Notes: generated by a model not told the origin, from the sequence alone. Positions 1-9,121 are shown, numbered from the stretch's first letter. The stretch: 42,469 nucleotides of DNA from Thermoanaerobacter thermocopriae JCM 7501 (GCF_001310975.1 NZ_BAZY01000020.1:1-42469), one strand, 5' to 3'. Made by a program: numbers and translations.

Positions 1-943
1 CCGTTTATCCAAGTCAGCTTTTGTACATCGTAAACAGCTGGATTTTTTGATACCCTTTCTAAAGTAAATTCTTTTATGCTTTTTGAAACATCAAAATTTC
101 CTCCCCGTCCTTTGGCATCCATCCTAGTAAGGTTATATAATTTACAATCGCTTCAGGGAGATATCCTTGCTCTTCAAACTCTTGCACGGAAGTAGCTCCA
201 TGTCTCTTACTAAGTTTACTCCTATCAGGAGCTAAAACCATAGATACATGGGCAAATTGAGGAGTTTCTAAACCTAAAGCCTCATAAATTAGTATTTGCT
301 TTGGAGTATTTGATAAATGTTCTTCTGCCCGTATAACATGAGTTATCCCCATTTGGTAATCATCTACCACAGTGGCAAAGTTATAAGTAGGCATATTGTC
401 TGATTTCATAATTATAAAGTCATCAATAGTAGAATTATCAAATTCTACGTCTCCTCTTATTATATCGTGCACAATTGTTTTTCCTTCACTAGGCACCTTT
501 AATCTTATAACGGGCCTTTTGCCTTTTTTTAAATACTCTTCAATTTGTTCTCTGGTCAAATTCCTACATTTTCCTGTATACATAAAGGGCCTACCTTCAT
601 TTTCTGCCCGTCTTCTCATTTCCTCTAGCTCTTCTTTTGTACAAAAACAGTAGTAAGCCTTGCCCTCATCTAATAATTTATTTGCGAATTTTCTATATTC
701 ATCTAACCTTTGGGATTGGTAAATAGGTCCTTCATCCCAATCAATACCTAACCACTTAAGTCCATCAAGTATTCCTTTCATAGATTCTTTTGTAGACCTT
801 TGTAGGTCAGTATCATCCACCCTTAAAATAAATTTTCCTCCATAGTGCCTTGCAAAAAGCCAATTAAAAAGGGCTGTCCTGGCACCGCCTATATGTAAAC
901 TCCCTGTAGGACTTGGAGCAAATCTTACTCTTACTTCACCCAT
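1..943 (-). CDS. gltX: Glutamyl-tRNA synthetase, 3' end outside window, one frameshift
   Basis: Class I aminoacyl-tRNA synthetase that charges tRNA(Glu). The N-terminus shows the HIGH-type signature [13 protein letters not shown], and KLSKRHG (KMSKS motif) follows near residue 245. The ATG at 943 is chosen because AGAGGTG lies just upstream. The frame runs to the conserved GWMPKDGEE near residue 280 and then leaves it. From about position 92 the family sequence resumes one frame over ([20 protein letters not shown]) and is still open at the window edge. One T appears to be missing from the run at 93-96; restoring it joins the halves. The usual length is about 485 residues, so roughly a third lies beyond the window. 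An indel error is more likely than a pseudogene in this essential gene. Confidence 0.93.
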
Positions 944-976
944 CTTTTTCACCTCTTATAAGTTTAAACTATTTTG

Positions 977-1005
977 ATTATACTTTAATTGAATTGTTTT
1001 TTCAA
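977..1005 (-). promoter_or_regulatory. Promoter of gltX
   Basis: On the minus strand TTGAAA (1000-1005) and a perfect TATAAT (977-982) are separated by 17 bases, 34 bases upstream of the gltX start. This is a textbook sigma-A promoter by sequence. Confidence 0.75.
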
Positions 1006-1031
1006 CAAAGAAGTATTTCAACAAAAATTTG

Positions 1032-1040
1032 TGGTATAAT
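1032..1040 (+). promoter_or_regulatory. Extended -10 promoter of pgpA
   Basis: TGGTATAAT (TATAAT at 1035-1040) forms an extended -10 element 33 bases before the GTG start. No good -35 is visible at the right distance. It is divergent from the gltX promoter. Confidence 0.55.
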
Positions 1041-1073
1041 CATACTATAAACTTAAAAAAAGGAGCTGTTAGT

Positions 1074-1547
1074 GTGAAAGATATTGCTATAAACCTATTA
1101 GAAGAAAGAGGAGTTACTTTAGAAGATATGGCAGTATTAGTACTAGACTTGCAAAAAAGGTACTATGATGATTTAACAATAGAGGAATGCATAGAAAATT
1201 TACATCATGTGCTTGAGAAAAGAGAAGTTCAAAATGCAATTTTGACAGGTATTGCGTTAGACAAATTAGCAGAAAAAGACATGTTAGAAGAACCTCTTTT
1301 GTCTATTATAAAAAGAGATGAACCTTTATACGGCATCGACGAAATTTTAGCCTTAAGCATTACAAATATTTATGGTTCTATAGGTTTTACTAATTTTGGA
1401 TATCTCGATAAAGTAAAACCTGGTATAATGGGAAACCTTAATAAAGATAAAGATAAAAAGTGTAATACCTTTATTGATGACTTAGTAGCTGCAATAATCG
1501 CCGCGGCTTGTGCTAGAATTGCCCATTCTAGAAAAGAAGTTTTATAA
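1074..1547 (+). CDS. Phosphatidylglycerophosphatase A family protein (YutG-like)
   Basis: 157 residues starting at GTG 1074, preceded by AAAAAGGAG at about 9 bases; an upstream in-frame extension has no ribosome binding site. The sequence matches the short soluble Gram-positive PgpA/YutG family: GVTLEDMAVLVLDLQKRY at the N-terminus, YGIDE in the middle, and a C-terminal KPGI...NTFIDDLVAAIIAA block carrying the acidic residues expected to bind metal. The family is assigned to dephosphorylation of phosphatidylglycerophosphate, although several Firmicute members lack biochemical proof. It converges on the next gene with only 3 bases between stop codons. Confidence 0.75.
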   Translation: MKDIAINLLEERGVTLEDMAVLVLDLQKRYYDDLTIEECIENLHHVLEKREVQNAILTGIALDKLAEKDMLEEPLLSIIKRDEPLYGIDEILALSITNIYGSIGFTNFGYLDKVKPGIMGNLNKDKDKKCNTFIDDLVAAIIAAACARIAHSRKEVL

Positions 1548-1550
1548 ATA

Positions 1551-2609
1551 TTACTTTTGTAAAGTAAACTTTACATAGCCCTCTTCGGTCTTAACCTTTT
1601 TTAATTTAAATCCTTCAACAGGAATTTTAATGTTTATGGTGGTATCATAGCCATAGAGAATCTTTTGAAGCAACTGGTCGTTAATTTTTATATCTCCTAT
1701 ATTCAGAGAAGTTATTAACAATTTAATCTTGTTATCTTCTATTCCAAAATTTCCTTTTAAAGTGTATGAATCATCATCTTTTATTTCAAAACCTTCTTTG
1801 CTAAAAGAAACTGTTATATTTTTTAACTTATTACTGTAAGAACGTATCATCTTTGTTACATCAGCATCAGAAAAAGAAGCAGATATGTCAAAAAAAGAAA
1901 ACCTCAAATCTTTATACTCCAAAGTATCCCATGGAAGTTGGGAAAGATGGCTTAATAAATAATCTAAAGAAGGAAACATTTTGTCCAAATTATCAGCTAG
2001 TGTAAATATTTTTTGATAATTTGCAATTTTGATTTTTATCTCTTCTAACATTTGGCTTTTTGCTAACCTTAATTCATCTATTTTTTTTAACAATTCTATT
2101 TGTTCTTTTTGTTTTTCTATAAGCTGTAATCTTTGGGAGGTTAGTCTATTTTCCTCTTCTTTTTTATATTTTACAAGCTTATTTAAATTATCTAGTTTAT
2201 TGTAGAAATAATTGGTAATAATGTCTATGTAAATAAGCCTATGCAACAACTCACTGGAATTTTGTGCCATAAGTAGAAGTGATAGTATAGCATTTGCCCC
2301 ATCCATATACAAAAACCTAAACCAAGTCTTTAATACCTCTTTTTCCTTTTCTATCTCTTTACTTACTATTTGTATTTCTTTAGATTTTTCTTGAATGACT
2401 ACAGCTAAATTTTCAATATCGGCCATTAAATTTTCCAAAAACTTTTGTGTTTTAAGCCTTTCTATCTCAAGATTCAATAGCTCTAGTACAAGTTTTTGTT
2501 CTTCCACTTTCGCCCTATTAAGCTCAGAAGAGGTATCAATCTGTGCTGGTACTAGCATAAAATTAAATAAAAAAATACTCACAGTTATAACAGCTATCAG
2601 CCTTTTCAT
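1551..2609 (-). CDS. Secreted coiled-coil protein of unknown function
   Basis: 352 residues from ATG 2609, chosen because GAGGGG lies just upstream. A hydrophobic N-terminal segment (MKRLIAVITVSIFLFNFML) looks like a signal peptide ending near residue 25. Residues about 30-210 are lysine- and glutamate-rich with heptad-like spacing, the coiled-coil pattern found in the N-terminal half of CwlO/PcsB-type cell-wall proteins. No NlpC/P60 or M23 catalytic domain follows; the C-terminal 140 residues look like a beta-rich domain I do not recognise. It lies 54 bases downstream of comEA on the same strand and may be cotranscribed. A role in cell-envelope control is inference only. Confidence 0.6.
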   Translation of the reverse strand: MKRLIAVITVSIFLFNFMLVPAQIDTSSELNRAKVEEQKLVLELLNLEIERLKTQKFLENLMADIENLAVVIQEKSKEIQIVSKEIEKEKEVLKTWFRFLYMDGANAILSLLLMAQNSSELLHRLIYIDIITNYFYNKLDNLNKLVKYKKEEENRLTSQRLQLIEKQKEQIELLKKIDELRLAKSQMLEEIKIKIANYQKIFTLADNLDKMFPSLDYLLSHLSQLPWDTLEYKDLRFSFFDISASFSDADVTKMIRSYSNKLKNITVSFSKEGFEIKDDDSYTLKGNFGIEDNKIKLLITSLNIGDIKINDQLLQKILYGYDTTINIKIPVEGFKLKKVKTEEGYVKFTLQK

Positions 2610-2663
2610 AATACCCCTCATTTAATATAGAATTTTTTGTTCTATGTGGAACTATTTAACATA

Positions 2664-3269
2664 CTAATCAACGGTAATTTTATCTTTTATCTGTTCAAAC
2701 ATTTTAGGACCTATTCTAGGGACATTCATTATGTCTTCAATCTTTTTAAAAAAACCTTTGTTTTCTCTAAATTCGATTATCCTCTCAGCCGTTACAGGTC
2801 CTATTCCTGGTAAAGTTTCCAATTCTTCTTTGGTTGCAGTATTTATGTTTATTTTTTCGCTTTTTTGTAGTGTCTTTGCAGAAGAAGTATTATATATCTC
2901 ACCCTTTTTTGGGACTATTATCATTTGTTCGTCCTTGACTCTTTGTGCAAGATTTATATTGGAAAGGTCTGCTTCTTCCAAGGGTCCTCCTGCTTTATTT
3001 ATAGCATCTATTACTCTTTCTCCTTCCTTCATAGTATAGACCCCCGGATTTTTTACTAATCCTGTAACATACACTTTTATTTCTAAAGGTTCTTCCTTGT
3101 TTTCCTCCTTCTCGGCAATTGTTTCTATCGCTATGCTTTCATTACTTTCATTGATGACAAATTCATTTTTTAATTTAAAATTTTGGTAAATTACATATCC
3201 TGAAACCGATAATATAAGGCATAATATAACAATAATAGCATATTGCTGTTTTTTTGAAAAACAAGGCAT
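2664..3269 (-). CDS. comEA: Competence protein ComEA (DNA receptor)
   Basis: 201 residues. Residues about 10-30 form a single N-terminal membrane anchor. A SLBB domain follows (KVYVTGLVKNPGVYTMKEG, residues about 64-120). The C-terminus carries paired helix-hairpin-helix motifs (NINTATKEELETLPGIGPV... and VPRIGPKMFEQIKDKI). This domain order is diagnostic of ComEA, which binds transforming double-stranded DNA outside the membrane. RBS AGAGGTG precedes the ATG. comEB/comEC are not adjacent here, so whether the organism is transformable cannot be judged from this window. Confidence 0.92.
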   Translation of the reverse strand: MPCFSKKQQYAIIVILCLILSVSGYVIYQNFKLKNEFVINESNESIAIETIAEKEENKEEPLEIKVYVTGLVKNPGVYTMKEGERVIDAINKAGGPLEEADLSNINLAQRVKDEQMIIVPKKGEIYNTSSAKTLQKSEKININTATKEELETLPGIGPVTAERIIEFRENKGFFKKIEDIMNVPRIGPKMFEQIKDKITVD

Positions 3270-3350
3270 ATTAACACCTCTTTTTACAGCGTCCTTTATT
3301 TATTTCTACATGAATTAAAAAATTCCTTTTTATTTTTTGCGTTTTTTTGT

Positions 3351-3356
3351 TATACT
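3351..3356 (+). promoter_or_regulatory. Possible -10 box of dacF
   Basis: TATACT lies 31 bases before the inferred dacF start. The upstream tract is T-rich and has no convincing -35. Confidence 0.3.
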
Positions 3357-3387
3357 TTAAGTATCAGCATGAATTGGAGGCATAAAA

Positions 3388-4640
3388 ATGAAAAAATGGT
3401 AGCTTCTTTGCTCATACTATTTATTTTGGTAGTACAAATAACTCCTGTATACGCTAATGTGCCATCACCACCTGAAATTGTAGGCCCAACTGCAGTTTTA
3501 ATGGATTTTACAACAGGTCAAGTATTGTACGATAAAAACATGCACAAAAGAATGTACCCTGCAAGCACAACTAAGATTTTGACCGCAATTATCGCCATTG
3601 AAAAGGGAAACTTAAATGACATCGTAACAGCTAGTGATAATGTTACAAAAATAGATGGAAATTCAATATTTCTTTCTCCTGGTGAACAACTTACGTTAGA
3701 ACAATTACTTTATGCAATTATGTTAGAATCAGCTAATGATGCTGCCATCGCTATCGCTGAACATATTGGTGGAAGCGTAGAAAATTTCGCTAAAATGATG
3801 AATGAAAAAGCCAAAGAAATTGGGGCTTACAATAGCCATTTTGTAAATCCAAATGGTCTTCCTGATGAAAACCATTATTCCACTCCTTATGATATGGCAT
3901 TAATAGCAAGGTATGCAATGCAAAATCCTGAATTTAGAAAAATAGTAACTACAATACATTACCAAATTCCTCCTACTAATAAGTTTGATAAAGTAAGAGA
4001 CCTATGGTTAAGCAATCGCTTAATTAAACCTTCAAGTTTTCGCTATGAAGGAGCTGACGGAGTAAAAACGGGATATACGGTTGCAGCTGGTCAAGTTTTA
4101 GCAGCTTCTGCAACGAGAGAAGGTCGCAGACTTATCTCCGTCATAATGGGTGACCAAGGAGCAAACATTTGGACAGATACTATAAAACTTTTGGATTACG
4201 GGTTCCAAAACTTTAGTTTAGTGAAAAAAACAGAAAAAGGTGAGGTAGTAACCTATATCGATTTAGGAAAGTCTCACTTTAAACTTCCTCTTATTGCAAA
4301 AGAAGACTTTTACTATGAAGTCCCTAAAGGGCAAGAAAATTCTATAGAAACTCAAATAATACTTAATAAAAACATAAAAGCGCCAATAAATAAAGGAGAC
4401 ATATTAGGTTACATTAAATACACTTTAAATGGAAAGGAGATAGGTACAAATCATCTAATTGCAGCGGAATCTGTTTATAAAAACTTTTTGGGATACTATT
4501 ATACAGAAAACCAATCTTTTGAAATAAAAAACAATCCCGTAAAATTTATTGCTGGAGCAACGATTTTAGGAACAGCTTTTCTCCTTTGGAGAAGACGGAA
4601 AATTAGAAATAGAAAAAAATATATCTTCTCAAAATATTGA
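3388..4640 (+). CDS. dacF: D-alanyl-D-alanine carboxypeptidase (DacF/DacA type), start frameshifted
   Basis: Low-molecular-weight penicillin-binding protein that trims the terminal D-Ala of peptidoglycan stem peptides. All three active-site motifs are present: STTK (SxxK), SAN (SxN) and KTG in GVKTGYT. A signal peptide (MVASLLILFILVVQ) leads, and a C-terminal hydrophobic stretch followed by WRRRKIRNRKK anchors it in the membrane. The best ribosome site, GGAGG, lies 8 bases before ATG 3388, but that ATG reads into a stop. One missing A in the run 3391-3396 would give MKKMVASLL and join it to the main frame (417 residues). The main frame also has an ATG at 3396, but its distance from the RBS is poor. 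Confidence 0.9.
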
Positions 4641-4642
4641 TT

Positions 4643-4671
4643 TAAAAAGAGGGCAGAATGCCCTCTTTTTA
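4643..4671. terminator. Bidirectional terminator between dacF and asnB
   Basis: AAAAAGAGGGC and GCCCTCTTTTT pair around a 5-base AGAAT loop. T-runs follow on both strands. It serves dacF from the left and the reconstructed end of asnB from the right (stop at 4669). Confidence 0.88.
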
Positions 4672-6179
4672 TGCATATATTTGGTTGTCATTGAGACTTC
4701 TACTTCTTCCCATGTCCTTTATAAAAGAATCAACATTAAAAAATCTTTTAAAATTTTAAAATAATACAGCTCTTCCTTTGACTTTATTTCAAAACCGTTA
4801 GAAAGGAATCTATTTTTTATATACTCTGCATCACTAATTTCTGATTCAGCTATCTTATTCAATATTTCAGATGTACCACTTCCTATTGCAAATTTTTCTT
4901 TTCTTCTCCATACAATTGACTCTGGTAAGTAATTTTCTGCAAGTTTTCTAAGTATCCACTTTTCGGTTTTTTCTCGGCCGTTAATTTTAAATGACGGCGT
5001 TATTCTAAACGCGTACCGTAACACTTCTACATCTAAAAACGGTACACGTCCTTCAATGGAATGTGCCATTGTCATTCTGTCAACTCTTTGAAGATTTGTA
5101 TTATGCAAATTTCGAGTTATATATTTTAATTCGGATTGTAATTTCCAAGGACTGGTATAATTTTTAAGGTAATGGTATCCACTAAACAATTCATCAGCAC
5201 CTTCTCCCGAAAGAATAACTTTTACGTAATTGCTTGCAAGTTTTGATACAAAATATGTTGCAACAGCACTTCTGACTAAGGCTGGATCACAGGATTCAAG
5301 ATAATATATAACTTCGGGTAAAATTTTTTTTATGTCCTCCTCTGTATAAATAAATTCATGGTGAATCGTCCCCACATAATCAGCAACAACTCTTGCGTTC
5401 TTTAAGTCATTACTTCCTTCGACGCCTACTGCAAATGAATGAAGGGGCTTTTTGTATTTTGCTGCTATTGCTGCGATAAGGCTGCTATCCAATCCGCCAC
5501 TTAAAAATACTCCAACAGGCACATCAGCAATCAACCTTTTTCTTACTGAATCCTCTAATCTAAGCCTTAATCCATTAATAATATTATTAACATCTGCAAA
5601 ATGCATCGGATCCTGTGGAATTGTATAATATTTCTCAAATCCGTTTTCAGTTGTATAAATATATCCATTAGGAAATTCATTTATATCATCAGTTACTTCC
5701 TGAAGTGCTTTAATCTCCGAAGCAAAGGCAAAATACCCTTCTTTTGTTTTGCCATAATACAATGGCTTTATTCCTAAAGGATCACGAGCAATAAATATGG
5801 TCTTTTTTTTAGAGTCATAAATAGCTAAAGCAAACATTCCATCAATATAGTTAACACAATTTTTACCTAGTTCTTCATACAAATGAATTATTACTTCGCT
5901 ATCAGTATCTGTGGAAAAAGTATGGTTTTTTAACTCTTTACGCAATAATTGGTAATTGTAAATTTCTCCATTATAAATAAGCCAATACCTACCATCTTCG
6001 TTTTTTATAGGTTGACGTCCATGATAAAGGTCAATTATCGTCAGCCTATTATGGCCTAATGTAATATTTTCATCTACAAAAATACCTGACTCATCCGGAC
6101 CACGATGTCGTATTTTATCAAGCATCCTTTTTATTTTACTCTTATCACCAGTTCCTATAATTCCTGCTAATCCGCACAT
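4669..6179 (-). CDS. asnB: Asparagine synthetase (glutamine-hydrolysing), short form, frameshifted end
   Basis: Transfers amide nitrogen from glutamine to an aspartate-like carboxylate with ATP. The N-terminal Cys2 nucleophile (MCGLAGIIG) starts a class II glutamine amidotransferase domain (residues about 1-190: RHRGPDESG, NRLTIID, YNGEIYN). The synthetase half has the ATP pyrophosphatase loop SGGLDSS and SGEGADELF. The open frame stops early at 4719. Restoring one T in the six-base run 4738-4743 extends it to a stop at 4669 with a C-terminus ending in GRSRSLNDNQ and gives 503 residues, short for the family (about 550-630). It lies 81 bases downstream of the B12-domain gene on the same strand with RBS GGAGGAG. 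It may be ordinary AsnB, or it may amidate a product of the upstream enzymes; AsnB-like enzymes do that in dipeptide osmolyte synthesis. Confidence 0.88.
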
Positions 6180-6226
6180 TTAGCTATCACTCCTCCTCTT
6201 CAGATATATTCAAAGAAATTCAATAA

Positions 6227-6253
6227 GGAACGTAAGAAAAGATCTTACGTTCC
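6227..6253. repeat. Perfect hairpin between the B12-domain gene and asnB
   Basis: GGAACGTAAGA and TCTTACGTTCC form an 11-bp perfect stem with a 5-base loop. On the minus strand it is followed by TTATTG rather than a T-run, so it may be a weak or leaky terminator or an mRNA stabiliser or processing site that sets the asnB level. Confidence 0.7.
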
Positions 6254-6260
6254 CAAGTTT

Positions 6261-7913
6261 TTATACTTCTATAGCTGATTTTTCATATTCACGTAAAATC
6301 CTTTCTACCCTTTCTTCTTCAGGTATTATTCTATGCTTCTCATAGTCATAAGCATAGCATGCACCATCTATTACTTTGGTTTGCAATTCTCCTTTTGCAT
6401 ACTTGTTACCCTTGAGATGTGGTGCATCTAATAGACCAATCTTTATCGCCAATGCCAACACATCTGGATCTGCCAGTGGATCAAGACTGTAAGGTGCCAA
6501 GCTTTTTATCGCTTCCAATAAAATCCTTGTCTCTTTCTTTAACTGTTCTTTTCTTTGAATTACTTCTTTATCCTGAGTCAAATCAGGCATTCCAAACATA
6601 GAATTTTTTATCACGGCTTTTACTATTTTAACGCTTTCAATTATATCTTCTGGCGTTGCAGCATGATGAGCTTCACAATATCCCACTACGTGATATATAT
6701 GAGGTCTTATAGCCATAGAGAGATAAGCACTAGAAGCTAACTGACCCTTGGCTTCTAAAAGGTCGATTGGAAAACTTGCAAGTCCCGCTCTTGCTTGCCT
6801 TATAACTCTGAAATTTTCATCTTGCAATTCTTCTATCAGCTCTATCTTAGCTAACATCTTTGCCAAATCCATTTTTGGTGAAATAGAAGCAGGCACGTTA
6901 AACATAAATTGTGCTACATAGTCTTTAACACCCATTTTTTTTGCATTATATGCCGCAAGATATGCCGTTGTTACCCCAATTACATCATGAGCATCCCTCA
7001 AGCTCCAATGGTGTGGCTCATTTACCTCTACTGGTACTCCTCTTTCAGCATGCCATTTCATCAATTGTTGATTTTCTCTGATTGAAGTGTTAACATCTCT
7101 TGGACCTCTTCCATCGAGAACATTGTACCAGCTAAGTGGTATTGCTGCCCACGCATTGTGGATCGTTCGCAAAAGCATTTCCGCCATCTTAAATACGTCA
7201 TTTGTACCACTGTAGCACCTTAAAAGAGGGAAATTACCCCTTCTTGAAGCTTCATATATCCGTATCAAGTCTTCTTCCTTTCTTATAGGAACACCGCCTG
7301 CTCCGTCCAAAGATTTGTCATATTTCTTATCAAAGAAGTGCTCTTGAGCATTTTGGTCTGGTGCTATAGAAATTACATCTAAAACTTCTGCTTCTGCTAT
7401 CTTCTTAACTCCTTCTATAGTGTCCTCCAATGAAGGAAGCCCAAAGTGATGCCTTATTATAGGATAAGGATATTTATCTTCTATTCTTCCAATTAATGTA
7501 TCAGCAAAAACTCTTTGTCTATGGTTTGAACTTCCTCCTCTTAAGAAATTAATTGTAGCTTCATCGCCATTTTTACCATCAAAAACTGCTACAAATATTC
7601 CTGATTTACGAGCTACTTCTGCAGTAGGCTCTGTCCCTCCAAATACCCATTTTATATGTTGCAAATTATTTACTTCTATTTCCCTCTTGAGTTCTTCTAA
7701 AAGTTTTTCAAGAGCAGAAGGAGTCAGTCTATAGCTTACTCCTACAATTGACGGCTTATGTTTTTTAACGGCTTCTATCAATTTCTTTATAGGAACAGCA
7801 GGACCCAAAAATATAGTTTCATAACCTTGCTGTTCCGCAAATTTTAAAAAGTTATATACACCGGCCACATGGACACAATTACCTATCGCTGCCGCTACAA
7901 TTAACCTTTTCAC
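6261..7913 (-). CDS. B12-binding-domain protein, possible cobalamin-dependent mutase
   Basis: 550 residues. Residues 1-125 look like a cobalamin-binding Rossmann domain: NCVHVAG at 12-18 matches DxHxxG with the Asp replaced by Cys13 but His15 and Gly18 kept. S60 in GVSYRLT fits the SxL element, and GG at 92-93 fits the terminal GG. The remaining 425 residues are long, non-membrane and rich in short motifs (HHFGLPSLEDT, DQNAQEHF, EPHHWSLRDAHD, GYCEAHHAATPED) and would suit a TIM-barrel catalytic domain as in glutamate mutase E-type enzymes. I infer that fold from layout and do not recognise a specific family. It overlaps the upstream opine-dehydrogenase-like gene by 4 bases, so the two are translationally coupled and probably work on one pathway. 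The substrate is unknown. Confidence 0.65.
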   Translation of the reverse strand: MKRLIVAAAIGNCVHVAGVYNFLKFAEQQGYETIFLGPAVPIKKLIEAVKKHKPSIVGVSYRLTPSALEKLLEELKREIEVNNLQHIKWVFGGTEPTAEVARKSGIFVAVFDGKNGDEATINFLRGGSSNHRQRVFADTLIGRIEDKYPYPIIRHHFGLPSLEDTIEGVKKIAEAEVLDVISIAPDQNAQEHFFDKKYDKSLDGAGGVPIRKEEDLIRIYEASRRGNFPLLRCYSGTNDVFKMAEMLLRTIHNAWAAIPLSWYNVLDGRGPRDVNTSIRENQQLMKWHAERGVPVEVNEPHHWSLRDAHDVIGVTTAYLAAYNAKKMGVKDYVAQFMFNVPASISPKMDLAKMLAKIELIEELQDENFRVIRQARAGLASFPIDLLEAKGQLASSAYLSMAIRPHIYHVVGYCEAHHAATPEDIIESVKIVKAVIKNSMFGMPDLTQDKEVIQRKEQLKKETRILLEAIKSLAPYSLDPLADPDVLALAIKIGLLDAPHLKGNKYAKGELQTKVIDGACYAYDYEKHRIIPEEERVERILREYEKSAIEV

Positions 7914-9010
7914 GCTATAGTTACCTCCTTTCTTTTTCCTTCCACCAACTCTATAATTTCCTCTACTGTTTTCCCTTGGATCCCAAGTTTCTCAGCCGTC
8001 CTTCCAATATTCCAATAATCTTTTCCGTGCATAACCGAAGCAAGATGTATAACAGCATCAATAGTGGGAGTCTTAATGCCTATTTCTTTCCCTATAGAAG
8101 ACATAGGCACCAAGCTCATAGGAACATCTTCAAATATATAACGGCAATCTAATGTTTGAGGAGCTAATAAGCCAACATAAGCTTTTGTATTTTGAATTGC
8201 CTCATATAGATTTTCTCCTTCCGCATTATAACTTTCTTTTAGCCATCTTTTAGCTGAAATAGTATTTACACCTAGAGCTTTTGCCACCATCATTCTTTCA
8301 TTGTCTATTTTTTCCAATATTTTTGCAACAGAAGGAGAAATACCCTCCCGATAAAATTCAAAATTCCCTTTAGTAGTTTCTATTCTTGCTGCATTAAGTA
8401 AAGTTGGTGCAGGGTGAAAAACAGCTCCAAAATTGTTAAGGCTTGTTTCCAAAACATTTTGCGCCGGAATAAATTGAGGAAAGGCGGTATTAAGCGCTTC
8501 CACTACCATTTCTGTTTTATCGTTAGGTATCGCAGCAACAGCCACAACTTCCTTTACCATAAATATTTTGGATTTTCCCATGGAAGACCTGCATGCATAT
8601 ATTAAAGTATCCGTTTCTGCAATAATTACATCCAAATCTTCTCGTCTTCTTATAATATTATAAAATTCCAAAGCACCACCAGTTCTTCCTGGGGTTAATA
8701 CAATTATTTGACCATCCTTAAGATATGGCAACATCTCTTCAGCAATTTTATAATGGGCAGAAGCAGGAACTGCCACTAAAATTATATCAACATCTTTAAT
8801 AGCTTTTTCCATGTCATCAGTTATCACATTTAACTTGCCAAAACCTTTTACTTCTCCTTCTAATTCGATACCACCTTTTTCTATGATAGGAAGTAATTTT
8901 TGATAGGTTCTATTGTACAAATTAACTTTAAAACCTTTTAAAGCGAGATGCCCCGCTATCGCTTGACCCCCATTCCCAGCTCCAACTACTGCAAAAGAGA
9001 GTTGCTTCAT
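7910..9010 (-). CDS. NAD(P)-dependent opine/octopine dehydrogenase family protein
   Basis: 366 residues. The N-terminal Rossmann fold has the dinucleotide motif GAGNGG (residues 10-15). A two-domain architecture follows, with the helical octopine/nopaline dehydrogenase C-terminal domain; NNFGAVFHPAPTLLNA near residue 205-220 carries the conserved Asn and His expected at the active site. Family members reductively join an amino acid and a 2-oxoacid, or run the reverse oxidation. It is the first gene after the c-di-AMP riboswitch and terminator, with RBS AAAGGGGG upstream of the ATG, and is coupled to the B12-domain gene by a 4-base overlap. Which amino acid it uses cannot be read from the sequence. 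Confidence 0.8.
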   Translation of the reverse strand: MKQLSFAVVGAGNGGQAIAGHLALKGFKVNLYNRTYQKLLPIIEKGGIELEGEVKGFGKLNVITDDMEKAIKDVDIILVAVPASAHYKIAEEMLPYLKDGQIIVLTPGRTGGALEFYNIIRRREDLDVIIAETDTLIYACRSSMGKSKIFMVKEVVAVAAIPNDKTEMVVEALNTAFPQFIPAQNVLETSLNNFGAVFHPAPTLLNAARIETTKGNFEFYREGISPSVAKILEKIDNERMMVAKALGVNTISAKRWLKESYNAEGENLYEAIQNTKAYVGLLAPQTLDCRYIFEDVPMSLVPMSSIGKEIGIKTPTIDAVIHLASVMHGKDYWNIGRTAEKLGIQGKTVEEIIELVEGKRKEVTIA

Positions 9011-9030
9011 TTTAGTTACCCCCTTTTAAA

Positions 9031-9065
9031 GAAATGAAAAAGCTATAGAGGAAAATCTATAGCTT
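9031..9065 (-). terminator. Riboswitch expression-platform terminator
   Basis: On the minus strand AAGCTATAGA and TCTATAGCTT form a 10-bp stem with a 6-base loop followed by TTTTCATTTC. It sits between the riboswitch and the first structural gene, as expected for transcriptional control. Ligand-bound RNA would favour this terminator if the switch is an OFF switch, the usual ydaO-class behaviour. Confidence 0.75.
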
Positions 9066-9103
9066 CAGCCTTGGGTGTCTGAAAAGACATAAAAAGACAC
9101 CAT
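9065..9103 (-). CDS. Possible 12-codon leader ORF in the riboswitch leader
   Basis: Minus-strand ATG at 9103 with GGAGG 9 bases upstream encodes MVSFYVFSDTQG and stops with TGA at 9067-9065. The stop overlaps the first base of the terminator stem. The codons run through a second small hairpin (GGTGTCT/AGACACC, 9074-9080 and 9095-9101). The strong RBS and stop position are suggestive, but a 12-residue ORF can occur by chance, and the GGAGG may instead be part of the aptamer's 3' flank. Confidence 0.35.
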   Translation of the reverse strand: MVSFYVFSDTQG

Positions 9104-9121
9104 TGCTATCATCCTCCTCTT

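Noticed and set aside
396-653. Plus-strand open frame opposite gltX, and many similar frames opposite other genes
   Set aside because: They mirror conserved coding sequence, lack ribosome sites and show low-complexity S/F/L-rich translations typical of antisense frames.
2622-2663. Terminator or promoter between comEA and the coiled-coil gene
   Set aside because: The 42-base gap shows no stem and no convincing -10/-35 pair.
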